From Takakia lepidozioides (lineage: Eukaryota > Streptophyta > Takakiopsida > Takakiales > Takakiaceae): a DNA stretch of 64,000 nucleotides. The stretch's first letter is position 1; each line of letters begins with the position of its first letter. The stretch spans positions 17,236,001 to 17,300,000 of the forward strand of contig CM060734.1 in assembly GCA_030704615.1 (NCBI GenBank). Direction: 5' to 3'. The notes beneath the pieces are model-generated. The model was not told the DNA's origin and searched no databases. It worked only from the letters and a program-made list of their open reading frames with translations. The translations under genes and the position numbers were made by a program. Below are positions 21,840 through 35,189 of the stretch, one piece after another.

Positions 21840-23458
21840 GTGCTGAAAAAGAATTTTGCATATGATGTGGGAATGAATGAGGAAATTAAAGAAAAAGCTA
21901 AGCAAGACAAAGTTGAACGAATAGAGAAATATGTTGCAGAAAGGGAGGCTCGGTTAAGAGAAGAGTTCCCAGAATTACAAAACTTGAATATTATTCAAGG
22001 TGAGACATCAAGACAAATTGACAGTGATAAACCAGAAGATCAGGAAATCGGATCGGTGGGAAGTGGGAACACTACACCAGAAGAAGTTGCCAGTAATGCA
22101 CTTGATGAATGGTTACCACAAGAAAGATCTGAAGGACCTTCTACAGTAACAAGTCCAAATCGAGGCTTTGCTGAAATATTGGAAGAAAGATTTGAAAATA
22201 TTCTGAGTGAAGAAGGTGAAAGAAGTGAAACTACTTCTCCAGAAAGGATAACCAGGACTACACTCAAAGCTTTTAACGATTCATTAAGCTTAGTAGGGAC
22301 AACAGCTGGAAGACGGCTATCATTGGGACAAGGACCTCCTAGCTTTGAATCATTGTTTGGAAGACAAACACCAACACCACCATAGCCAACAGCAGTGGGA
22401 CCATCCCAGTTTGGACAACCAGTTGCACTAGCTGCACCAATGGCTTTAGCAGCAAGCAAAACCAGACCGCCATTTCCTTTATATGATGGGAAATCTGATC
22501 CAGATATCCATCTTAATCAATTTGAGAACATGTGCACCATTTACAATGAAGCAACAGACCAGGAAAATATCCGATTATTTCCTTGTTCAATGGCCAGGAA
22601 AGGCATTGAATGGTTAGCAACCTTTCCAGCCAATCACTTTGCAAATTGGGCGGACATAAGAGCCGCGTTTCAAGAAAGATATAGATCCAACAAATCCACG
22701 TCTGAAATCTTCACATGATTACAGAACCTGAGACAGAAAAAGAAAGAATTGGTAGTCGACTACCTGGAGAGAATGAAGACTCTGATCAGGAAGCTACCTC
22801 AAGCACCAGGTGATGACTTACAAAAATCATGGTTCATCAACGGACTTCGTCCTGAATATGTATCCATGATTACAGTCATGCCTAACAACACTTTGGCTAA
22901 AGCAGTAGGAACTGCAAAGAAATTGGAATTGGGATTTCATTAGAACAGAAGTAAAGATTCCAAGGATCCCTTGGAAGAAGAAGACTCTGATGATGAAGAA
23001 AAACCCAAGCAAAAGAAGAAAGAAGTGATTGACAAAACCACTTTGGATCAGAAGATAGCAGAGGCTATCAAGAATTTTAAAGATGAAGGGCCACGGAAGG
23101 CAACATGGTGTCACAAATGCGGGATTGCAGGACACTTGGCAACGGAATGCCACATGAAAGACAAATACTGTGATATTTGTCACATGAACAATCATAATAC
23201 CAGCCATTGTATTTACAATCAACGGGCCAAGAAGAGTGGGTACACACGAGAGGTGGGGGTAACCAAATCCGACGGGGAGGATCGGATGGACCAAGATGAT
23301 ACAATATGGGTAATCATTATCAAAGGCCACGAGATGACTATCCACCACGGGATAGAGAACATCAACCCAGAAACAAAGAAATCACGAGATGTCACTACTG
23401 CAAGAAAGAGGGACACTAGAAACATGAATGCCAGTTGTGAATCAAGCATGAGGCAGAA
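21840..23458 (+). pseudogene. gag of Gypsy element 2
   Basis: Reads as one protein interrupted by stops: a Glu/Lys-rich N-terminus; a capsid region with PPFPLYDGKSDPDIHLNQFE, WADIRAAFQERY and SWFINGLRPEY; an acidic/basic linker; and three knuckles (CHKCGIAGHLATEC, CDICHMNNHNTSHC, and CHYCKKEGH with a TAG in its middle at about 23430). Stops at 22383 (TAG), 22716 (TGA) and 22941 (TAG) fall inside conserved sequence. A frameshift after the second knuckle separates the third knuckle and the protease. Confidence 0.75.
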
Positions 23459-24712
23459 GTGGGAAATATGGAAGCCGGACCGAGTGTAGCCGTGAGTGTG
23501 GTAACCCCTGTAGTGGATACTCTTGCGGTAACCCGAACTCAGGCCAAGAAACATAAACCTCTAGATAAGGAGATTGAAGAAGAACGGAAACAATATCCAG
23601 AAAGTGCAGCATGGCAGGAAGAAAAGAGCTTACACCAGGAGGTAAGTAAAGCCATAGCTCAAATGCAAGAGGGAACCCATATACCTTCTGGAGAGCCAAC
23701 TCTAGATAATCAAATAAGACCAACGGTGAAGACCACGAATGCAACCACGGAAACAGAATTGGCTCCATTGGAAACCATTGAAACCATTGAAACCATTGGA
23801 CAATTAATAAAATTTGCTCCACACTGCAAGAAAACTTTATTTCAGCCAATCGAGGCATTGACCCCCACACCAAAACAAAAACCAACACCAGAGGTTTACA
23901 CGATTAAACCCACAACTATACGACAAACTCCAGACTACGACGAAGCAATACCCGTAATACAAGTACGTATTGGACAAAAGCTGGTAACGGATGTACTCAT
24001 CGATGGAGGATCCGGAGTGAATATCATGACAGAGAAGATGAAGAAGTCACTAGGATTGGGGCACATGGAACCTGCTCCATTCACAGTACGAATGGCCGAT
24101 CAACGAAAAGTGCAGTCATTAGGTATCATCAGACGACTTGCAATGGAAGTAGCAGGACTGATATACGAAGTATCAGTAACCATTCTCAGAATGGAGGATG
24201 TGGCAGAAGGATATTCACTACTACTTGGCCGACCATGGTTAACACAAGCCCAATCACCCCACGATTGGGGAAGTCAGACTCTCACGATCAAAAAGGGATC
24301 AGAACAAGTCACCATCACTACGAAACAACGAGGTACCATTCCACGAGAGAAACGACCTTGCATAGTGGAAGAGTATGATTGGTCCAGTGGACTATCGGAT
24401 GAAGAAGAAGCCACAGTGTATGCAGCACATCCACAGTTGGAACCTATTGGGCAACTAGTGGTCAAGCATACCACAACAGTAGGATGTTGAACACCCAAGG
24501 AGAACCAAATACTTCAAGAACGGAAGATCCGGAGGAAGAAGCTATGGACACACCTCAACACCCTGCCCGTTTTTATCAAGAAAGGGAAGAAGACATTAAA
24601 ATCAGTGAAGTACCTGCCACAATTGCAACCATCGGACAAGAGATTGCAGGATGGACAATAACGGAAGAAACTCAATTGATTCAAGTGAATCTGGGAACAG
24701 TGGAAGAACCAT
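23459..24712 (+). pseudogene. protease region of Gypsy element 2
   Basis: An N-terminal spacer with ETIETIETIG repeats precedes the retropepsin-like domain: active site DVLIDGGSGVNIMT (about 23990), flap region PFTVRMADQRKVQSLG, and YSLLLGRPWL. A second frame, 24484-24712, carries the linker to RT (WTITEETQLIQVNLG). The same blocks occur at 62.1-62.9 kb. Confidence 0.75.
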
Positions 24713-24803
24713 AGATAATACGAGTAAGTGCAGGTCTTGAAGAATCATTTCTACAAGAAGCTACTGCATTATTCACTGAATACAAGGATGTAACTACAAA
24801 GAT

Positions 24804-26040
24804 TTGAAGGGTATACCTTCTCACATCTGTCAGCACCGAATTGAATTGGAAGTTGACACAAAACCAATTCATCAGAACCGTTACAAAATGAACCCCAACT
24901 ATGCAGCTAAGGTTTGGGAAGAAATCAAGAAATTACTGGATGCAGGATTCATATACCCAGTAGAGACACCACAATGGTTATCACCCATTGTGATAGTACC
25001 CAAGAAAAATGGAAAATTACGAGTATGTGTGGACTACCACAAGTTAAACGCGGGAACTAAGAAAGATCCCTTTTCACTACCTTTCACCGAAATAGTGTTG
25101 GACACAGTGGCCGGACATGAGATGTACTCATTCATAGATGGGTTTAGTGGGTACAACCAGGTGCAAATGGCAGAAGAAGACCGAGAAAAGACCGCATTCA
25201 TCACTGAATGGGGAGGCTACACTTACAAAGTCATGTTATTTTGACTTTGCAATGCACCAGCCACATTTCAGCAAGCAGTATCTGAGATATTCAAGAATTA
25301 TCTCAACGATTATATGCAGGTATTTTTGGATGATTTCAGTGTCTTCGGACAGAAATCCAAACACTTGGCACAGTTAAAACTTTGCTTACAAGCCTGCAGT
25401 AAGTCTCAACCCGGAGAAATGTACGTTCTGTGTGAATTCAGGATTATTGTTGGGACACATTGTGTGCCAACAGGGAATTCTGGTGGATCCAAAGAAAGTG
25501 GAGGTTATACAGAAAATACCACCACCAAAAAATCCCAAGAAACTCAAGAGATTTCTGGGGCAGACGAGCTATTACAGAAGGTACATGGACAAATATGCTC
25601 ACAGAGCAGCACCAGTTTATAGACTGCTGAAGCAAGATGCCGAATACCGATGGTCTCCAACTTGTCAGGAATCATTTGATTCACTAAAAAGGGCACTCAC
25701 AGCAGCACCAATTCTGATAAATCCAAGATGGGATTTACCATTTCATGTACACAGTGATGCATCAGGCATTGCTTTGGGAGCAGTTCTAGCTCTGAATGTG
25801 ACAGGCACAATAGATTCACCAATCTATTATGCAAGCAGATTGTTGACAGCAGCCGAGAAGAACTATAGCACCACAGAAAGGGAAGCATTGGCAATGATTT
25901 AAAAGTTTCAGCATTATTTACTTGGCAATCGCTTTAAGTTTATTGTTGATCATTAGGCTCTAGTTCATTTAGCAAATCGACCACTAGCTAGTGGCAGAGT
26001 TGCTCGATGGTTATTACTTCTTCGTGAGTATGATTTACAC
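24804..26040 (+). pseudogene. reverse transcriptase and RNase H of Gypsy element 2
   Basis: RT motifs: [34 protein letters not shown] (with a TGA in place of the Gly codon before it at 25242), and FLDDFSVF (about 25325). A frameshift near 25420 moves to the frame with LLGHIVCQQG and [11 protein letters not shown]. RNase H follows ([28 protein letters not shown]), with a TAA at 25900 and a TAG at about 25954. The metal-binding FLDD is intact but the gene is broken. Confidence 0.8.
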
Positions 26041-27630
26041 AGTAATCAAGGGGATTCTGTACAAAAGACGAATTGACTCCATAATGAGAAGTTGTGTAAA
26101 CAAAGACCAAGCCAAAACAATGATGCAAGAACTACACGAAGGAATTGCAGGAGGACACTTCAGTTCGGACCTGATAGCAAAGAAGATATTATTAGCAGGT
26201 TACTGGTGGCCTACTATATTTGGAGACACTTATGAACACTGTCAACAGTGTGATGTTTGCCAGAGGATGGGACCAGTAGAACGAACGGGGAAGGGTACTA
26301 TGCACCCAATACTACCAACAGAACCATTTCAGCGATGGGGGCTAGACTTCGTGGGACCCATTAAACCTCTAGCAAGGTACACACAGAACCAATACATCCT
26401 CACAGCCACTGACTACACTACCAAATGGGTAGAGGCCAAGGCACTAAGAGACAAACTCCCAGATCGACAGCCAAATTCTTATACGAAAACATCATCACAC
26501 GATTTGGTTGCCCACTGGAATTCGTCAGTGATCAAGGATCACATTTTATAAATGATGCCATAAAATGCTTGATGGAGGAGTTCATGATCGTACATCACAA
26601 GAGTACTGCTTACTATCCCCAAGGAAATGGCCAGGCCGAATCTACCAACAAGATATTATGCACTATCTTAACCAAGATAGTAAATGCCAATCGTACAGAT
26701 TGGGACACCAAATTGAACACAACACTATGGGCATTCCGGACATCATACAAGGTGACCACGAAACATACACCATTTCAACTAGTGTATGGAGCAGAGGCAC
26801 TATTACCCATTGAGTGTATGATACCCACACTACGAACCGGAACTCAGGAACGATGGGGTTTAGAGGAATCTCTATGAGTCAGGGAATATGAGTTATTCCA
26901 TCTGGAAGAAGTTCGGGCAGACGCCGCAGATAACATGGCACAGATTCAAGAACAATGAAGAAAAAGAATATCCGAAGGGAAAGAGAAATCTTTCCAGGAC
27001 GGGGACATTGTTTTGTGGTTACCAAAAATCAAGAAGATCAAACTGGGCGGAAAATTGAAAATGCCATGGATGGGACCATTTCCAATCAAAAGGGTACATG
27101 ACAATGGAACTGTTGATTTGCAGACCTTGGAACAAGAATTCGTGGGACGAATTAATATTAACAAGTTAAAAGGCTACCAGGGAATACATGACAAAGCCCT
27201 TATACATGACTTATACGCCAACGAGGAAGATCAAACTGAAGATGAGAAGCGTGAAACCGCCAGTGCATACTACATTCATCACGACACGGTGAATCAGCAT
27301 GTACTAAGACAGGTGGCAACACAAATTCAGGGCACCACGACGGCTAGACCACCATTCATCTGGAGGACAACATTACCACCCCGTATACCGTATGGTGAAC
27401 CGTGGCCAGCACAGATGCCCTACAGAACCGTGAACGAATACGAAGCAGCCAACGAGTCACTACTTGTGTTAAACTCCAAGATATATGTTCTAGATCACCC
27501 CACCGACCGTGGTAATCATACACCACTAGCCATCGATCATAACACGGAGGCAGAACGACGACGCAATCCAACGAATTGCCAAAAGACGGCGGATGATAAG
27601 GGCAAAGCCATTAAACCAAGCTGCAAGTAG
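26041..27630 (+). pseudogene. integrase of Gypsy element 2
   Basis: H2C2 region ([30 protein letters not shown]), core residues in [18 protein letters not shown] and PQGNGQAES, and a C-terminal GPY/F-like segment (GPFPIKRVHDNGTVDLQ). A frameshift at about 26440 and stops at 26875 and 26956 interrupt it. An extended hydrophilic C-terminus runs to TAG 27630. Confidence 0.8.
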
Positions 27631-28097
27631 TGTGCACACGCCGCCCATCTAAAAACAGACCACGTACCAAACTGGATGAACACATCCAAGATGGCTGACC
27701 AAAACTGGACAATCATCAACGACCATCAGTTCGATCCAAAACAAACCACGAAGAAAACACCAACGGAAGAAAATTAGGCACAAAAGGGATGATTTTTTCT
27801 CAAAACCGTTACCAGAAGCTAAATGCTTCTTGGTAAGCCTGGGCCCAGCAATTAAAGCTAACTGCGCTTTAAGCCTAGGCAACCAGCAGGACAGAATTAC
27901 CTCCACGAGAACCTCGAGAGAAGTTAGAGGAGAAGCCTACAGAGGAGAACCCCTACTTAAACCCAGAAGCGAACTCCTCACCTTCTCTTCCGCAAACTGG
28001 AAATTGTTGTATATACAACTTCTAGTGTGCTTCATATTGCTCGTGATACAGGAATTGGTGCTCCAATTCCTTACAACAACCGCAAGACTAAGAGAAA
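27631..28097 (+). other. spacer between integrase and accessory ORF, Gypsy element 2
   Basis: A non-coding spacer with a strong hairpin near 27830-27885 (AAGCCTGGGC against GCCTAGGC). An internal promoter for the downstream ORF could lie here, but none is evident. Confidence 0.35.
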
Positions 28098-28270
28098 TGG
28101 CAGGCACCAAGCCGAAGGCACCAAGTTCTTATGCGCAAGTGAATTTCAAAATCAGCCCGGCGTTGCGGAAGATTGAGCAGGACACAAAGACACAGGAGAC
28201 GTTGAACAGTCTTGGCCTGCGATACTTCATCACCACGCTGGACTGGAACCTTAACCACGACAAAATGCTT
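28098..28270 (+). pseudogene. truncated accessory ORF start
   Basis: A short frame starting MAGTKPKAPSSYAQVNFKI, opening just after a T-rich stretch and cut at about 28270 by unrelated sequence. By position it may be the start of the post-integrase ORF. I see no sequence match to the intact N-termini at 35.2 or 58.3 kb, so this is uncertain. Confidence 0.3.
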
Positions 28271-28572
28271 GGCTTTACTTTATTTCTTGGCTTTATGGAG
28301 AGTCAAACCAGATTACATTCCCCCAAGCCCTTGGGGTTATGACATGGTAAAGGTTAAGTGATTCTGGATATCCTTATTGTGACCTATATGCTCTGAATGT
28401 TTCTTATGGGGTGCAAGAATACCATTTCCAGATTTGTACCTAAAGGTATCTATGCTGGAAACCGCTTGACACAAGTGTATCCGTGTAAGTAAAATGCAAC
28501 AATGCACCTGCAACTAGTGTTTATGGCTCATTTCCTTCTATGAGGGCATAAATCAAGGGTGTTGATTGTCTC

Positions 28573-29265
28573 CTTCAATGATGAATGACCTGAAAGCTCA
28601 GTTTGAGACTCAATTTTATTAAGGGGCATGAATGATCTAGAGGTTGGCTTACAATGAGACTGCAATAAAGGGTATGCAGATCTGGTTATGCTATGTCAAA
28701 TCTGTCATATGTTTTCATGACCCTTTGGCTTTATTTTTTACCTTGGCAATGCTCTGAAAGTTCTTGTGATGCACTGAAAACGACATGCTAGGGTTCTGGA
28801 ACACTATATCCAAACCTGTGAAGTGTTTATGGGGTAGTAAACAGTGCTTGTTATACTGCTGTAGCTTAAAAATTGCTGAGCAACACATCCAAAGAGCTTG
28901 AAATCAGATATTCTATTAATGCTCCTTTAAGCATTTACAGACTGGTTTTGAGTCTGGTTTCTTAAACATGCCTCAGTTATGTTATGGCCTTGGTATCACT
29001 ATGTTGTGATACATTGTCTAGCTCCAGACTTAAACCTGGTCATGGGGCTGTAAGCAGGGCCACTTCATTTGTTTTGGCTTAGATCTCCAGACTTGAAATT
29101 GCATAACTATTTAAGCCTCAGCTTTAAAGGGCAGAATCTATGACGATGGATCTTAGAGTGCAGATATTCTCATGTAAATGCATGATGTTAATCTGCAAAA
29201 CTGATATGTTCAAAATGACTCTTTGCTCAAAAAGACACTTGATACAAGTTCATATGGGTAAGGCA
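28573..29265. repeat. right arm of the long inverted repeat
   Basis: Reverse complement of 19628-20379, ending CAAGTTCATATGGGTAAGG. Both inner and outer limits match the left arm. Confidence 0.75.
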
Positions 29266-30726
29266 TTGAAAAGATTCTTACTTCAATTGTTTGAGACTCA
29301 AGGGCATGAATCTATGGTGACGGATTTCTTAGACACCTACCTTGTTTGCAAGCTCTTAACACAGGTGTATGTCTAGTGGTTATGTCATGCCTACAAGGGA
29401 TGTAAGCTGATGCTGGAAACTATTTCATAACTGCTCATGGCATAGGACTGTTTTCTTATGAAATGAAGACTTTCTCAGGCAGCCCTCTCAGATCCAACTG
29501 AGCTGCTGCAAATGGTATAAAGCAAGGGGGTTGATGGTCTCTCTGAATGATGAATGGCCTTTTTAAATAAACCCCACCCTACTCTGAACTCTACAGTTCA
29601 ATCATTTGAGGAGATGTGCATGGAAGGAGGTGTTAGATGGTGCCCTGTAAAGGGCTGATGATGTCTTTAATTAACAACGACCCTACTGGTCTTGTTTGTG
29701 TCTTGACATGACATTAATATCTTCCCTCTCTTCCTTTGACCAGTGTACTTACGTGGTGTTTACCCCTCTCCTTTCTTGTTCCGTCTTTCTCATGTTGATG
29801 TACTTACATTTCTTTGGCTTTGACAGAAGGGTAGCAGATACACTCCGATTTGTAGTGATGAACTCAAACATGATCCGGTCAATGTACATTACTTTGTTTA
29901 GCTTGTCTCTTGTAGCCGATGCCTCATGTCACTCTTAGATAACTTCCGGCTCTTAAGCTTTTATGTTTCTCTTGTATGTGGCCTCGCTCCTTGTAGCACC
30001 ACTAAAAATTGCCCAGAGTGTAATATGTGGCTGGAATAGGCCGGTGAATCAGTATTAATATGATCTCACTGGCTTCTCCCATTCTGTATTTTTCCGGCAA
30101 CGTTGATACGGCTTGGAAAGAATGTTATGTACTGATTCATACCCTTGGAAAATTAATTCTGAAACAAGTAAGCTGATTCACATCAGTATAAGGCTCCTCG
30201 CAAACAAGGATCCTTCCCCAGTTAAATGTGACTGATAGGGTGAAATGATGTGCAGCAATTTGCTGCCTTTGGCTGGAGAACACTTATAATTCCTATGCTC
30301 ATGCCTGTCCACTTATGTGAAGGCTATGTTGACAAACTGAAAGCCATACCTGTCCAACTTTGTGAAGGTTATGTTGACAACATAAAAGGTAACCTGGAAA
30401 CAACAGCTTGTTCAACGGCTAAGAGGTAACATGGAAAAGTCATGACTCTACCTGTCCAGCTGTATTCTTGTTATGCCATTGATCACTTGATCATGAGGTA
30501 TCAGCCCACCTTACCTCCATGTCAGTAATATGGAGCACTAAATCCCTAATATGGTATGATTTTATCTATTAGGAAATTTGCTTCTGTAACCAGAAAATTG
30601 GCTAACTAGGTGAAATTATATGTAGTAGTGTGCTGCCATTGGCTGAAGTACACTGATAATTCCTATACTCATGCCTGTCCTGACTTGTGAAGGCGATGTT
30701 GGCATGTTACAAGCTGTTTGCTGCCC
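29266..30726. other. degenerate repeats, no supported gene
   Basis: Related blocks recur, for example GTTGATTGTCTCC with GATGAATGACC near 28570 and variants at 29530 and 29650. A block with CCTATGCTCATGCCTGTCC appears near 30295 and again near 30660. No domain-bearing ORF is present. Confidence 0.5.
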
Positions 30727-31677
30727 TGTCGAGCGGCTTTTACTCACCCATCCCTTCGCTATCCAAGGTAGAAACTCCAAGATAGAAGAGTTGGATATTT
30801 CTAAGCACTCAGCATGCTCAGAACAATCAGTCATGACCTACAGCTAGTGTATCATGGAAGTGCTTCCTATTTGTATTCCTTCTTGTCTTCATGTCAACAA
30901 GTTACCTTACTGTTTAAGAATTGTGGAATATGTATCAGATTAAGTTATGTCATGTAACAGGCCGAAGCCATGGTGTCCCTAATCTGCTCTACAGTATCAC
31001 CCTATAGCTTTGCATGTATTAAGCACCTACAGATCGCCTCTCCTCTAGTTCGTGCTCTCCGCCTGATCTCCTCTACTCATGACCCCGAAGTGCCCCTTGA
31101 GAAGTCCCCTCTATGTTGCTGCTCTGCCTAATTTATCTGCAAGCTGTTCTAACCGCCTAACTAACTAACTGTCACCCAAGAAGTAAGCACGTTCCCTCTG
31201 TAGATGTCGTTCCCACACAGTCGTTCCCTGCCAATGATAATCGTTCCCTATGTACGCTGTGACGGGCTGTGCCAAGCTGTGTCGGGCTGTGACTGTGCCG
31301 AGCTGTGACTGGCTGTGTCGGGCTGTGACTGGTTGTGTGAAGCTGTGTCGGGCTGTGGTTGACTGTGTCGGGCTGTGACTGTGCCGAGCTGTGACTGGCT
31401 GTGTCGGGCTGTGACTGGTTGTGTGAAGCTGTGTCGGGCTGTGGTTGACTGTGTCGGGCTGTGTCGGGCTGTGATAGACTGTGATAGGCTGTGTCAGACT
31501 ATGACAAGCTGTGCCAAGCTGTGTCTAACTGTGTAATGTTGTGACTACCTGCGTAAGCCTGTCTACCACCCCCAAGGCATATGCTAGTCCAAGTCTACCA
31601 TCCGTAAGTCTGTGCAAAAATTAAGGGTACCCCACAAAACCCATAAAAGTGTCTAAGTCCCAGACAACCCTCTAACA
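30727..31677 (-). repeat. LTR (951 bp) of Gypsy family 3
   Basis: On the minus strand it starts TGTTAGAGG after a purine tract (GGAGGAGGGGTAA) and ends CGCTCGACA. A second LTR of the same family lies at 50131-51085 (955 bp), sharing starts, ends and the internal CTGTG array. Confidence 0.8.
31255..31535. repeat. GCTGTGTCGGGCTGTGACTG-type minisatellite inside the LTR
   Basis: Repeats of 10-20 bp built on GGCTGTG with variable linkers. The reverse-strand equivalent (CACAGCC) fills 50250-50400 of the other LTR, and a related GGCTGTGATA array lies at 59041-59290. Confidence 0.85.
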
Positions 31678-31715
31678 TTACCCCTCCTCCTCTCAAAAAA
31701 CCGTGTCCTCACGGT

Positions 31716-34700
31716 TTACTGTTTAGGATCAGCAAACCTCTTTGCACGAGGACCTTTCTGTTGGTGAGAGTCCCGTGGAGGGCTCTGTGTGCGAGCCCGA
31801 GCTCTCTCACTGGCTGATGGAGGCGAATGGGCACCAAATGGAAAGGTTTGCCCTTCCTTGGGTTGATAAGGAGATAACTTCTCAAGCATAGGAGATCCCC
31901 GTCGTTTCTTCTCTGCCATCTATAGTGCATAGTCCTCCGACATATCAAAAGGTTCCTCCATAGAACCAGTAGTATCAGAATCATCGTCCCCCCTGTGGCC
32001 TTTCGGTGCCCGAACCTTAAGTGGCTTCTCAGGAATCCTGCGTGGCATACAGTGTTGGCCCACCAGGTCTAGAAGCTTAAACTGTACAACTTGCATCAAT
32101 CGTTTGCGAGCAAAATTAGTATACTCCCGAAGCTCCTTGTCCGTATAGGTGAGAGGTGTGCCAATGACCTTAGAACAGTGTAAGTATTTCCAGGCTTCAT
32201 GTCCCTTATAAAAAATATTGTCAAAGCCAAATTTTTCCTTGGCCAAACTGTCCAAAGCAAAATGGAACCAAGAACGAAGTTGGGGATCCTTCTGCAACAT
32301 GACCTTCACATCATACAAATACATATGGGGTGGAACTGAAGGTAAAACCCAATGATCCCCAGTGGAATAACTTAGAAATCTCGACTGCATCTTCTGCTGC
32401 TCAATGTGATAACATGCAATGAAACAAGCAGCGTAATATAATCCACAGCCCATGACTAAACTAGGTACCTCCTTGGTCTTGGTGTAGATGTACCCATGAA
32501 CAATCTGGAAAGCAATTAATTCCTTCAGCATGGTGCCTGCCTCAGACCAGTACCTTGCAAAATGGTGATCCTCAAAGGGTCGGTTGCTCGGAAGAACCTT
32601 AGTCCGAGTTGCCACTGGCAACCAAATGCGCATGATATGGTAATAGTGTGCCAAAGACTCTGGAGGACTGAATCCTTCCAAGCCAAATCCATAACAATGG
32701 GAATTTGGTTGAAGGGCATAATCATAGATCGATTATACTCAAGTGCAGCAAGAGTCTTAGGTGGGTTAAAAGCAGCATCCCCCCAGACCTCAGATTGCTG
32801 CAGTGCCATGGTATCAACAGCGTCGACCTGTTGTGGTTGCTATGACATTGGCACCACTGTCCCTCCTGTTGTTGGCAAGTCCTGCACCTCCTGTGACGAA
32901 GATTGGAAAATCAAAGTCTGTGCATGCAAATAAGCAGCCCCCAGCTCTTCCTCAAGAACAAAAACTCTTTTATCAATGTTGGAGCTTAAGTCGTCCACTT
33001 GAGTCTGCAGCCCTTCCACATAATCCTGCAACTCAGCTATTCTACTATAGACATTGTCTATAGTGGTTGTGGCAATGTTCTGCACCTGCAGCCTGAGATC
33101 ATTCATCTCCTCCTGGTTGAGCTTCCTTGGTGTCTTCCCTTCTACCGGCCCTTGTGTTAACCACACTTGCATAAGATGATTATCCACCAAGTCATGTGTA
33201 GCACCCCTGAGACCCTGTTCCTCCTTGAGTCGATATGTTTGCAATTGCTGCTGCAAACTCTCCATGCGCTTTGCATGAGGTTCAACTAGAGCTGCATAGG
33301 CAACAGACATATTATTGGCTTCCTTCCAAGCCTTGGTAGTCATAGAAGCTCATTCTTTCATGGCGTGAGTGTTTGTTGCAACTCCAAGATGTACCTGTCA
33401 TTCTCAGCCTCAATCTGACTGTACTGTTGAAAGGTATCCTCATTGCGATGGATAGTAGCCTTCAAGTCAGCAATGAGTTTCCCTTGCTCCACTGTCTCAG
33501 CCTCCACCATCATACATCTCTATGCTTGTTTGTTAACTTCTAATGCAGTTTGCTCCAGAGTAGTTGTTAGTGAGGCACATTGGATGGTCATTCTCTGATG
33601 TACTGCCTCCAACTCTGTATGAAGCAACTTCATTTTCTGCAGTTTGCCCTCATGCTTCACCTGCAACTGGTATAACTGCTGCTTGTGCACTTCATGCAAC
33701 TTCTCATGCTCCAGACCTGCTTCAATCAGGTTTCCCTTTGCAAGCTGTAGGGTAGACTGAGCGTCCTCCAACTCTTTCTGCAACTTATGGTTGGCCTCCA
33801 CATCCACCTTATTTGCACACTCAGTGGCAATTCTTGCCTCAAACTCCTGATTGAGTTCCTCCCTCAATGTTGCCAGTTGTGTGGAAGGAACATGGGATTT
33901 CACATAAGTGCCCAACAGGTTGAGAGTCCTACTTATGGAACTCATAAGCATGGCCTGTTGTGGGTCTTCATGTAGAACTTGCTATTGTTCTCCCTGATCC
34001 TCCACAGTTTGATGTTTCACAAACCAGTCAGGCCAGGATCCTACAATATCGTCTCCCTGAGCAACCTGATCCTCCACAGGTTTTGTAGTGCCTTTGCACT
34101 CTACCCCTTGAACCTCCTCCACAGGTTTGGGCATGACTGGCACAGCAGGAATTTTGTTGGTCAGACCCTATATCTAATTTGGCGCTATTGGTTCTCCAAC
34201 CATGCCAGAGTTTTCATAGAGAAGGTCACCCTTCTCAATTTTTGCCACTACCTGCTCTGTAGTGGGGATGTCCAACCCTTCTCCTTCCACAGCAATAGGC
34301 TCTGGTGTAACAGTATGTACTATCTGAGTTACCCCTGGGGCAACTGAGTCAACTGGTTGTGGTGGTTGTGGTACTGAGGTGACTTCTTCCTCCCTCTCCA
34401 AAGGCCGTGCTTCCAACAATAACAACCCCCTGTGCTGTTGTTCCCCATCCTGCACAAGAGCTATGGAAACATCATCTTGCGGTTTCCTTGAAGCTAGTGG
34501 ATCTGCCACTACAGTCGTATCCCGCTTCTGTCTCTTGGACTGGTGTTGCCCCTCCAATCCCCCTTCACCTTGTGAAGAGCCTTGCTCCTCAATTGCAGTT
34601 GTGACTGTCTCAAACACTCCTATCTCATTGCGTTCTCGCGCATCAAGCAAACAGAAGTCAAGGATAATTTACGCAATTATTGGGCCAGACACAATGATCG

Positions 34701-35184
34701 GGGACTTAGCAATGGTATTTTGTAACCGCTTCATCTCTTCCACCAGACCGTTGTGCATCAACTCCGCCCAAGCCACATCCTCTCCCCTCAAGGCTTTCAG
34801 TACTTCCTCCATGAAGGATTTGCTAAGGTACTGTTGGTTCTGTTTCATCGCAAACAGAACATTCAGTATTTGACCAACTTCTCTTAACCCTGGGTACTCG
34901 GCCTTGGTGCAGGTGTATCCCTGAGTCTTAAAGAAACTCATTTCTTGGAACAAGTCCCCTATTTGCAATCTTGCCCTGTGCTCATCCACATTCACATGGC
35001 CCGATGGCAATTCAAACAATTGCTGCAAGTATTGGGGAGTAATCTTTATATCTACTCCCCTCACCTGTGTAACTCCTGTCCGAGGCTCAGAGTTCTGAAT
35101 GAATTGAAACATGAACCCCCGATGATGCAAAGACCATTCCTTGCGTAGCAGCCCTTCCAATCGCAACTCTTTCAGCAGCTGCAC
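31716..35184 (-). pseudogene. post-integrase accessory ORF of Gypsy family 3 (5'-truncated element)
   Basis: Reads right to left. N-terminal globular domain (LLKELRLEGLLRKEWSLHH, VRGVDIKITPQYLQQLFELP, RLQIGDLFQE), resembling the 'plant transposon protein' domain of some plant retroelements. Then a Glu/Gln-rich linker, a long coiled coil (33.0-33.95 kb), and a C-terminal domain (RIWLPVATRTKVLP, YYAACFIACYHIEQ, GQHCMPRRIPEKP), with a Ser/Arg-rich tail. Function unknown. Homologous to the ORF at 55.2-58.3 kb. Frameshifts near 34660, 33960 and 33345 and stops such as TAG 31919-31921 (CAG in the 49.9-kb copy) break it. No pol precedes it: the element is truncated at about 35190. Confidence 0.7.
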
Positions 35185-35189
35185 CGCCG

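Larger units (their letters stand above)
20380..28270 (+). mobile_element. Ty3/Gypsy element 2, DGGS-protease family, decayed, lacking 3' LTR
   Basis: Order on the + strand: candidate 5' LTR, gag with three knuckles, protease, RT, RNase H, integrase, start of an accessory ORF. Proteins resemble those at 55-64 kb, so both belong to one family. The 3' end stops within the accessory ORF at about 28270, with no second LTR found. Many stops and frameshifts are present. Confidence 0.8.
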
